Assembly (NCBI GenBank): GCA_035772735.1
Contig: JASDFA010000003.1
Location: 62,740,501 to 62,804,500 of the forward strand
Reading direction: 5' to 3'
Source: Datura wrightii
Taxonomy: Eukaryota; Streptophyta; Magnoliopsida; Solanales; Solanaceae
Length of the DNA: 64,000 bases
In this document: positions 20,338-28,930 of the stretch, in pieces
Position numbering within the stretch: position 1 is the first letter of the stretch
Layout: each line of letters starts with the position of its first letter
Made by a program: the position numbers and the translations under genes
The notes under the pieces: model-generated
What the model was told of the DNA's origin: nothing
Database searches by the model: none
Seen by the model: the letters and a program-made list of their open reading frames with translations, nothing else

Positions 20338-20589
20338 AAAAATATGTTTTCTTCTTTTCTTGCTTTTGTTTAGTAAAGTGTAAATAGTTTTTATTTTAAT
20401 TTTCTTTTTCTTGATTTAGTCCAAATTTTTCGTTTTAGTTAGTATTTTTCATTTTAGTTAGTGTAATCTATTAATCTAACCAATTTTGTTTAGTAAGGTG
20501 ATTTTCAGGTCAAACGGAGAAAAAGTGCATGGAATCGGGAAGAAAAAGGCAAGGTATGAAAAAAATGAATAAAATGAAGAGACAGTGAA

Positions 20590-20756
20590 CTGGGGCGTTG
20601 GCTCCGTGTCACGGTGGGTAACACGGAGCCCCTCCTCCGTGACACGTTGAGGTTAAATCTGAATTTTTTAAAAATTCCAGTGAGCCATCGCGTTGGCTCC
20701 GTGTCACAGAGGAGGGGCTCCGCGTTACCCTCCGTGACACGCTGCCCTATATTTAG
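20590..20756 (+). promoter_or_regulatory. Internal LTR-U3-like module upstream of extra ORF
   Basis: A GC-rich island homologous to LTR positions 16680-16800. Shared pieces in the same order are CTCCGTG(A/C)CACGTTGAGG, TTCCAGTGAG, GTGTCAC(A/G)GAGG, CTCCGCGTT and CCTCCGTGACACG. The hairpin arms are kept (12 of 13 pairs), and a further perfect 9-bp inverted repeat GGCTCCGTG/CACGGAGCC lies at its start. It ends in a TATA-like CTATATTTAG (20747-20756). This could be a second promoter serving the extra ORF; that is inference. Confidence 0.65.
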
Positions 20757-21644
20757 TGCCGGATCACACCGGGTTGCCGGGTGACCCGCGTGTTTTTCTT
20801 CTTTTTAACCCCGATTTTTGCCTTTTTCCCCTCATTTTCTCTCTTCTCCGCGACCAAACACCTAAGTTCCCTCTCCCAACCAACGTGCCACGCTACTAAG
20901 CAAACAATTTGTCAAGTTTCTTCGGTTATTCAACGTAAACGTATGTTTTCCTCGTTTCTCTCAAGTTTTTGTCGATTTTAATCGAATTTGAGCATGGGAG
21001 GTGAGGTAAATCACCCTAAGTAGCAATTTAGCATGATATTGAATTATCCTTTGATTGATAAATGTTCGGAATGTGTAACTAGCGTTTGAACTTGTTGATT
21101 GCGTGAATGATTCGAATTTGATTGTAAAATTGATTTCTAGGGCTTGGGTTATTAAAATCGAATCGGGTAACTTGGTAGATTGGTGAATTATATGCGGGGG
21201 TGTGTTTTTGAATTGAGATAAGTCGTTGTAAATATTGTTTGAAGGTAATAGACAACGAATTCTCTATTTTTGGGAAAAGGTGAAAATTGTTCAAATTGGT
21301 TTGGTTATTTGGATTCGTATGTATATAGAATTTTTGTTGTTGTTTTTGTTTGTTGTTTTCGTTGCTAAGTGCGATGGTTGAATTGCTAGCTATGGTAGGA
21401 TTGGGATTAGCTGTATGAAGTCTGAGTAGTACGCTAAAGTTATACTGTCGAATTTTTTTGTAAACGCACTAAGCAATAAATTGTATAGTTGTTTGTTTTA
21501 GTGTAAATAAAGCGATCCTTGCCGTAGTATCGTAAAAGTAGCTAAGGACTAAGTGTGGGGTAAACTTAGTTTAACCCGACCTTATCCGAAGCTAATATGC
21601 ATTTAGCTTGACATTGTGCTTGTTTATTTATGTTGACAGGTACA
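20757..21644 (+). other. Leader of extra ORF with possible 5'UTR intron
   Basis: A CT-rich stretch (20790-20890) resembles a transcript leader. A donor-like AAAC|GTATGT lies at about 20938-20944, and a strong acceptor-like TTTATGTTGACAG lies immediately before the ORF start (ending about 21640). Between them the sequence is AT-rich with many stops. It contains one copy of AAGTGTGGGGT (21551-21561). The intron is a prediction by eye. Confidence 0.4.
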
Positions 21645-22857
21645 ATGGCGAGTAGGCAGGATAAGGGCAAAGGTGCTTCTACTTCAGGCACCGGGAGAAA
21701 ACGAATGAGATTGGGCACTGCAGTCCCAGCTGCACCAGCTGTTCCACGCGGCCAGCGCCGCCAATACGGAACAAGGTGGGTGACCGATGAAGGGAAGAAG
21801 TGGTACGCTAAACATAAGGAGAGTAAGTACTTCCCTGAGGAGCATATTGCACGGGAACCACTAGCACAGGAGTTCCCCCGTATTGTGCAGAGAATCGAGG
21901 CAGCTGGGCTCAGCTTCATATTTCAGGAGCCCAAGGAGTGCAACCTACATTTAGTCCGGGAGTTCTATGCAAATTGGAACCCGGCCATCAGAAGCCACAC
22001 AATAAAAATCAGAGGGCAGATTGTCACTCTGGAACCCCAGCAATTAAATGCCATCATTGGAGCGCGGGACACAGACGCCCACGTTCTCCGCCAGCTGAAC
22101 ATCACCCCACTATACGCCAACATCAGACGCACCTTGTGTGGGGCTCGGTCCACAGCCCGATGGAGCAGACATAAGGAGAGGGGTTACCACCAGACTCTGC
22201 CTTATTCGCAGATGAAAAGGGAGGCCAGAATATGGCTGAAAATAGTGTGTTCGTGCTTCATCCCGGGGGTTCACATGACGGATGTGACCCGGGACCGTGT
22301 CTGCCTGGTGTATGCCCTTATGAAAGGGCTGGAGATTAATGTTGGGGCGGTCATCATATCCGCCATGAAGAGAGCCCGACTACACCAGGGCCACAGGTAT
22401 GGGTTCGGCGGACTCATCACCACCTTTCTCCGGGGCCTCGACGTTGAGGAAGAGGCTTTGGACTACATCCCGCAGTTGGAGCGGAGGGCCCTTGATGTGA
22501 CAAAAACTAAGGCCCCCGACACCACACATGGGCCAGTGCTGACACTGGGCAAGCGACATGCTTGTGACGATCAGTACATGGCACGAATGTTTGGTATGCA
22601 AATGCTTCAGCTCCGGATTGGTGGGAGACCAGCCACGGAGGATGAATTATGGCAGTTGGAGCTGGATTACCCATTTGGCGAGAACGCCAGAGCTTTGTGC
22701 CGAGTGGGGCCAGCCTTCATTGAGCCCACTGACCCCCACGGACGAGGAGACATGTCGGGAGGACTCCGATGTGGAGTCCGATGACGACGAGGGAGGAGAC
22801 TCAGACATGGGCGACGAGGCAGCAGCACCAGATGAAGAAGTCAAATATTTCGACTAA
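21645..22857 (+). CDS. Extra ORF of element I, 'putative plant transposon protein' family
   Basis: The chosen start is the ATG at 21645 (context ACAATGG), just after the acceptor-like site; a further in-frame ATG lies 15 nt upstream. The frame is open to 22784. Residues about 85-280 resemble the plant family annotated as putative plant transposon protein (I believe Pfam Transposase_32): LVREFYANW, then IKIRGQ, QQLNAIIG, KREARIWLKIVCSCF, DRVCLVYALMKG and INVGAVIISAM. The N-terminus is basic (GRKRMRLG). The acidic C-terminus (DSDVESDDDEGGDSDMGDE) lies in the +1 frame to 22857, so a C-run at 22733-22737 has probably gained or lost a base in this copy. No transposase catalytic motif is visible, and the function is unknown. 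Codon use is more GC-rich than the surroundings. Confidence 0.7.
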
Positions 22858-24780
22858 TCAGGGAGTTCCACCACCCGAAATTTTTGTGATTTTTAATTTT
22901 TGTGAACACTGGGGATAGTGTTCGATTTAAGTGTGGGGTGGGGAGTAGCTAGGTGCTGGGACCTGGGCTAATCTGCTGTATGTTCTTCCTTTGTTTTGCA
23001 TGTATGTTTTTTATGTTTATGTTTTTTATGTTTCCCTGTGGTTGTGAACTGATTTGTGTTGTATCTGTATATATTTTTGTGGTAAATGATGTGTGTTGTG
23101 AAAGGTTGTGGTTGCCAGTACAAATTTTGTAAATTTTGTAAATATTTTTTTCTTTATCGAAATGATCGATAATTTTCAAAATTTTGCGAAAATGTTTTGT
23201 ACATATTAAAATATTTTGTAAATACTTTTCCATCGAAATGATCGATGTGTTCCAAAATTTTTCGATTTTTATTTTTGGGTTTCTCGGAGTTTGTTTTCGG
23301 TTCTTTTACCGAGAATAGTCCCATTGAACCGAAGTCGTAGTTAGTGACCGTTCCCTATGATGGATGGATGACGACCGTCTTAAGGGAAATGTAGTCGGTA
23401 GGAGTAGTGATTTTAATTTATTTTAAGTTTTTTTCTTTGGTGGATTGCATCACTGAACCTGTAGTTACTAGATGGTTGTGAAATTTTGGTTGCGTGTTGT
23501 AACTGATGTTCAAAATGTAAAAGTGATTCGTTTGAAAGCATGCAATTTTGTGAATATGTTGAGTTACCTAGGCTGTAGAATTCGATTCGGTGTGATTGAG
23601 GCTTAATTTTGAATTCATGTAATTGGTTAATTAAAGAGTCTGTGAATGCATCTTGAATCGAGCATGTGCATAAAGTGTGAAGTGAGGTATTGTTATTCCA
23701 TGCTATTGTGAAGTGTCTAGAACTTGCCTGGTGTGGGTACAAAACGAAATAAAGGAGGTGTAGTGTTAGAAAGGATGTAGGCATTTCTTTGTTTTAACCG
23801 AGAGTTTCTATTTTTCTCTTGTCATACTCTCATTTTTATGTGACTGTATACCCTAGTCAGCCCGTTGAGCCTTTAGCCGATTATTTCTTTCTTTTGTCCA
23901 AAAATGTATAAACTAAGCTTTATTCTTTCTTTTCATTAGCCGTAAAGTCTATACAAAACTCTTAAGCGCTTAAGAAGAAAAGAAAAGTTTTTCCCAAAGT
24001 GTCAAAGAGTGAGAAGGATGAAAGAAAAAGAAAAGCAGAGTGAGGAAAGAAAAGAAAAAGGTGGAGGGTGCACTCATCATAATTAAATGATATTGAGGGT
24101 ACATGAAAACCCTTTGTTGTTGTGTCAAATGTGTTTGATGAAATGGGCCATACGAAAGTAAACAAGCATGAATGGAATGAGATGAAAAAAAAAAGAAGAG
24201 AGAAACAATGTCCATGAGTCGATGGGAATGTGTTGAAAAGGCGCTTAAGGATGCTAGTGACTATGATTGGCTAATCCAATATATACTAGTTCCATAGCTT
24301 CCATTACAACCCATTAAAGTCCTACGTGATCTTACATTGCATTTCTTTATATTAGTGGAGTAATACACTAAGGGCAAGCCTATGGGTCATGACATGATGC
24401 ATGTGAATTCTTTTGGGAGAGAGTGAAATTAATTTCTACATGCCCCTACTTGAATGTTTGTGTGTCGCATGAACATAAAGGGGAAGATTCTCTTGAGTTG
24501 CGAGGGCACATGCTTGATGAAAGATTGATTTTCGTGTCGGATATCTTGATTAGCTGATTCGCATGAGTTTGCCGATATCGAGGGTCGATTCTTAAAGTCT
24601 AGGATGTCTTGATGTATTAAAGGTCATTGCATTGTTAAGACCATGCATGTTTTCTTGATGATTTGCAAAAATTGAATAATCGGTATGACCGTAGCGTAAA
24701 TTGTCGCACCATAGTGGCAAAGGTTGGGATGTAATTTGCATGAGTTGTGTATGTGTTGTTCGAGGACGAACAAGGATTTA
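22858..24780 (+). other. 3' noncoding region of element I
   Basis: No credible gene. It contains a second copy of the purine tract word (AAGTGTGGGGT at 22929-22939), a diverged local duplication around two ATCGAAATGATCGAT words (about 23157 and 23231), and a purine-rich tract at 23970-24215. This is where RT-RNase H-integrase or an env-like gene would be expected in an autonomous relative. Confidence 0.7.
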
Positions 24781-24793
24781 AGTGTGGGGTAAG
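24779..24793 (+). promoter_or_regulatory. Polypurine tract of element I
   Basis: AAGTGTGGGGTAAG sits directly against the 3' LTR start at 24794; it is the expected plus-strand primer. Its core word also occurs at 21551 and 22929. Confidence 0.8.
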
Positions 24794-26224
24794 TGATCTT
24801 GGGCAGATTTATATGCCCTAGTGATACTCAAACGTATCATTTTCGCCTTGTTTATTGTGCAATGTGTATACATTTTCATGTAATTGGTAATAAAATGTGA
24901 ATTTATACTAACCAACATGATTAGCATCGTTTTGCAGGTAAAACATGATTTTTAGGAGCTAAAATGCATGTTGGAACAATATCGGAGTTGGACTTGGATG
25001 CGAGCATGGAAAAGACATTGGAATGCGCAATGTAAAGGGGCTCCGCGATGGAGCCGTGCCACGCTACCATCGCGGAGGTACACTGCCTGGAGGGTGATTT
25101 AATTGGCAATTTCCAGTGAAGCCTCGCGACAGCTCCGTGGCACGGAGATAAGCCTCCGTGTTGGCCTCCGTGCCACGTTGAGGCTATATTCCCGGACCCT
25201 GGATTTCTAGTGAGGGTCCGCGTCCACGCAGTGTCACGGAGGCAGTGCTCCGCGTTGGCCTCCGTGACACGTTGCTTGTTATTCCGGGAAAAATTCCCAA
25301 TAGTATAAATAGAACACTTAGGCTTATTTTTAATTAATTCAGACTTGGTGGAGCAAGGACGTGGGTTAGAGGCAGTTGAGGAACGAAAAAGCTAAGGGTT
25401 TTTCTCTCTTTCTTTCTTCTTTCAATCAATTGTTTGTATGATTAACACTTGTTTTAGGATGATTAATCCACAAATGAGTGGCTAATTCTCTTCCTTGCTG
25501 AGGTTGTGAACAATGGTGATGAATTTTGATTATTGAATTGTATGGTTTTTCATCTTCTTCTTCTATGTTGTTCTATTAATTCTTGTTTCTACTGCATTAG
25601 TGTGTGGCCGACATTAATGTACATCTAAAAAGTCCAATTTCACTCGAGAGAGCACGAAATTGGAAAGTTGTGAATTAATAGGGTATTGTTCTTAACTTGA
25701 TTTGGGAAAATTGGGTTTTGATGTGCTTTCCTGATAGAAATATACTTGAAAGCCGTATTAGTCAATTTAGGAACCGGAATTGTAGTGCTAGGTCATAAAT
25801 TGCATTTGATCACAGAAATATAGACGAATGGTTTATGATTCTAAAGTGAGATTAAATACGAGAGTTTTAATCTCTAGGCTAATGTTCTTGGCTAGCAACA
25901 TGAAGAAAAGATTAACCAAATGATGATTATAATCAAGTTCATTACTTGTTCTTAACCTTGGCATGCGCATATCCATAGTTTCAATTCACAGTAAATATTT
26001 GTTAATAGTTATAGTATATAATTTGTAAACAAAAACTTAGTTAACTTTTGGTTACGTTGTTGTCAACATATTTAGAAGTAAGATAGAATATAGTATACCT
26101 AAGCAATTTTACTTATCCAGAGTCTCCTTGGTTCGATACTTGGCTTACTTAGCCACTTTATTACTTGTTTGACCACGTGCACTTGCGTGTCGGTTTTTAA
26201 CACCTATACCGAACCAGCCGAACA
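24794..26224 (+). repeat. 3' LTR of element I
   Basis: The same length as the 5' LTR, with about 27 substitutions and no indel seen by eye. The TATA box is at 25304-25312. One cluster of four differences lies in a 10-base stretch (about 25041-25050), more than chance would favour. Confidence 0.95.
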
Positions 26225-26229
26225 TTCCA
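26225..26229 (+). repeat. Target-site duplication of element I, right
   Basis: TTCCA, matching 16311-16315. The H gag frame resumes directly after it. Confidence 0.9.
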
Positions 26230-27752
26230 CGTCACAAGTACAATGCTACATTTGCTGCAAATAAAAGGACTATTTGGGGGAAAACCATATGCCGACGCAA
26301 ATTGCCACTTGAGAAATTTCTTGGATATATGCCATCCTTTCAATATCACAAACATAAGTCAAGAGTTTATCAGGCCAAGGCTCTTCCCATTTTTCCTAAT
26401 GGGAGAGGAGCTGATGTGGTTGGAGGAACTACCTCCTGGTTGTATTACATCTTGGCGAATTAATCGAAGCATTTTTGGATCGTTTCTTCCCTCTATCGAA
26501 AATGTTGCAGCTGAGGGATGACATCACAAACTTCAAGCAAGAGTCGGGAGAGTCATTTCATGAACATGGCTACGGTTCAAAAAGTAGGTTTCTCTTTGTC
26601 CCAACCATGGCCTCCCTGATAAAATGCTTCTATTTTTACCGAGCTCTTGACTCCATCAACAAATTCGTTTCCAACAACTTAGCTAGAGGGTCTATTATGG
26701 ATCAAACAAATGGGTTGGCTAAATCCCACTTGGACAGAATGACAAAAACAAATAAGGCTTGGCACATGAGAGAGACAAACGTATCTACACATGACGTTAG
26801 TTATAGTGCATTGGCAGTTGAGTTGCGGAAAAGAGATGAAGAACGAGATGAAAATCTTGCTAAAATGATGACACAACTGGAGCTAATGACCAACCATGTG
26901 ATGGGGGCAGGGCCTAAGGTGGTGAATGTTGTAGGTATGCAAGGTCTATTGCAATTTGAAGGAGAATCGTCGCCACCGAGGTACGATGAGGAATGCCAAT
27001 ACATGGGAAATCAGATGGGAGGTCCTTGACCTAGGTTTCAAGGGACCAATCAAGGTCCTTGGTGCCTAAGGGAAGAGAACCAAGGTTGGAGAAACCGTGA
27101 TGCACATGGATGGCTAGAAAGAAATGAAAGATGGGGCAATAGAGAGCAAAATCGAGAGGGAGACCATTACCACCGAAGTTCAAACCCATATGTTCCCCCT
27201 CCAAAAGCTGAAAACGTCCAAAGTCAGCTAGGTGTGAGCAATGCAGATAGCTCAAAAATTGAAGAGATGTTAGCAAGAGTCCTCAAGAAAGTGGAATCAA
27301 CCGATAGGGTCAAGGAATTGAAAGGGGAGGTGTCTAATCTTTCCCAGACGGTGAGCTCTCACTCAACCTCTATTAAGCATTTGGAAGCTCAAATGAACAA
27401 CTTGTCCACTCTAATGAAGGGAACGCTCCCAAGTGGTACAATGCCAAACCCGAAAAAAGATAGTCAATGCATGACAATTGTTACTAGGAGTGGTAAATTA
27501 GTTGGAGATGCGAGAGTGAAGCCCAAGGAGGTTATTGATCCCAAATATAATGAGGAAAATGAAGTTGATGAGATGCCAAAAACACAAAAGAGTGGTGGAA
27601 AGAGTGAAGATGAAAGTGAGGGGAAGGATGATGAAGTTCCCTCATATATTAATGAAGATGAGGTAGGAATGAAGGCCTCAAATGATGATGGAGTTGAAAA
27701 AAGAGCTCCACCCCCTTATCCACAACAGTTTGATAAGAAAAAAAAAGGATGA
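26230..27752 (+). pseudogene. gag: Element H gag, main part, frameshifted
   Basis: This continues the frame interrupted at 16315: HLLQIKGLFGG, then HLRNFLDICHPFNI, RLFPFFLMGEELMWLEELP and FLPS, matching the capsid-like gag family of element I with low identity. The frame is lost near 26456 and resumes at 26475-27029 (MLQLRDDITNFKQESGESF), then again at 27234-27752 (coiled-coil-like, SHSTSIKHLEAQMNNLSTL, then the MTIVTRSGK box that leads into protease). No clear CCHC knuckle is seen. Several indels make it a pseudogene. Confidence 0.8.
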
Positions 27753-28456
27753 TCAGTTCAGCAAATTCATCGACATGTTCAGCAAATTTTCTATTAATAT
27801 ACCGTTAGTGGATGCCCATCTTCAAATGCACGGATATGCCAAATTCATGAAGGAGTTGTTGAAAAAGAAGAAGGTGGTTGATGTAGGTAGTGGGGAGACG
27901 ATGCACCATTATAGTGCGATGATGATGAGAAATGCTGCCCCCATGCGGGAAGACCCAGGAGCTTTCACAATCCCTTGTAAAATTGGGATGTGTGTTTAAG
28001 AAAGCTCTATGCGATCTGGGAGCAAGCATAAATCTAATGCCCCTCATCATTTTCAAGAAGTTGGGACTTGGAAGCACCAAACCCACATCAATGAGGTTGC
28101 TAATAGCGGATCATTCCATAAAGAAGCCTGTGGGAGTATTAGAAGATGTATTGGTGAGGGTGGATAAACTCATTTTACCAATTGATTTCATAGTACTTGA
28201 TTGTGAAATGGATGTTGAAGTGCCAATAACTTTGGGGAGACCATTGCTCACCATGGGTAGAGCTTTGGTTAATATGGATCTAAGAGAGCTCAAGTTCTAA
28301 GTCGGAAGTGAAGAAGTCACCTTCAAGGTGTGTCCATCAGCGGAAACTCCTGATGAATGTAAGGTGATCGGAGTATTGCATGTAGGGAATGAGGAGACCA
28401 GAGTTGAGATGGAGAAGTCTGAGTCGGAGGATGATCCTTCGAAGAAAGATTGCTAA
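27682..28456 (+). pseudogene. Element H gag C-terminus and protease, broken
   Basis: PPYPQ and a Lys-rich start are followed by GAFTIPCKIG, catalytic CDLGASINLMP (in the frame from 27932) and a second motif ITLGRPLLTMG. An in-frame stop lies at about 28298-28300, then the frame is open again to TAA 28454-28456. A frameshift separates the 27682-27999 and 27932-28300 pieces. As in element I, no RT follows. Confidence 0.8.
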
Positions 28457-28467
28457 ATGAGATCTAC

Positions 28468-28514
28468 GTCGTACCACGACATTAACTAAGGCGCTTCTTG
28501 GGAGGCAACCCAAG
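28468..28514 (+). other. Tandem hairpins after gag-pro stop (element H)
   Basis: Hairpin 1: GTCGT-ACC-ACGAC (28468-28480). Hairpin 2: CTTGGG-AGGCAA-CCCAAG (28497-28514), preceded by GGCGCT. It begins 11 nt after the stop. It has the same loop and box as 20290-20337, and the stems differ by compensatory changes. Confidence 0.8.
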
Positions 28515-28930
28515 TGTTTTAATTGATTTATTTTATGTCATTGTTGTTTCTGATTTTGTAGGACCATTGAAGTGAGAAGTACGGAGAAAATTCACAAAAA
28601 GACAAGGAAGGCAATGTACTAGATCGGCGAATCACCGATGTAACGCTAATCGAGGCACGAGTCTAGTTTCAGAATCTAAATTAAAGATGAACCCACTTGG
28701 CCCCAAATACCAGCTTGAGTGCCCTAATCTGAATAATATTCCCTTAGGTTCCACTTTTACCTTTTCCCACAACCCTTTTTGTCTTCCCAATACCTCAATT
28801 TTCCACTTTATCGCATTTTCCTCTTTCCCACCTTTCCACTTCCCATAAACATATTAATTCACCATTACTATCCCACCTTCTCTTCAACAACCCACATTCT
28901 CACTTGCTCACCTGTAAAACCCCTCACTCT
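28515..28930 (+). other. Element H downstream noncoding remnant
   Basis: An AT-rich stretch with an acceptor-like TTTTGTAG (about 28553-28560), a small inverted word ATCGG/CCGAT (near 28622) and a CT-rich tract (28740-28900), the same order of features as after the hairpins in element I. H is cut off here by the LTR of element B, so whether it had an extra ORF is unknown. Confidence 0.5.

Larger units (their letters stand above)
16316..26224 (+). mobile_element. Complete non-autonomous Ty3/gypsy element I (gag-pro + extra ORF, no pol)
   Basis: LTRs at 16316-17746 and 24794-26224 are both 1,431 bp, start TGATC and end AACA, and differ at about 27 positions by hand count (about 1.9%). The element is flanked by TTCCA duplications, has a tRNA-Asp primer site at 17753 and a purine tract at the 3' LTR. 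Inside are gag (17909), gag-protease (to 20279), a hairpin pair, an LTR-like internal module, an extra ORF (21645-22857) and about 1.9 kb of noncoding sequence. No RT, RNase H or integrase motif is visible in any frame between the protease and the 3' LTR. It must have been mobilised in trans. Placement near Athila/Tat rests on gag, the DLGA protease and the tRNA-Asp primer. Confidence 0.95.

Noticed and set aside
20281..20340. Riboswitch or tRNA-like structure after gag-pro
   Set aside because: Two short hairpins only, with no cloverleaf or known aptamer pattern; reported instead as a conserved hairpin pair.
21566..21919. 117-codon minus-strand frame and others opposite the extra ORF
   Set aside because: Antisense to the GC-rich extra ORF, with no recognisable motif.
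23413..24215. Minus-strand frames in the 3' noncoding region of element I as a candidate env-like or antisense gene
   Set aside because: Low-complexity Ser/Phe/His-rich translations of AT- and purine-rich sequence; no signal peptide-plus-membrane pattern or known motif.
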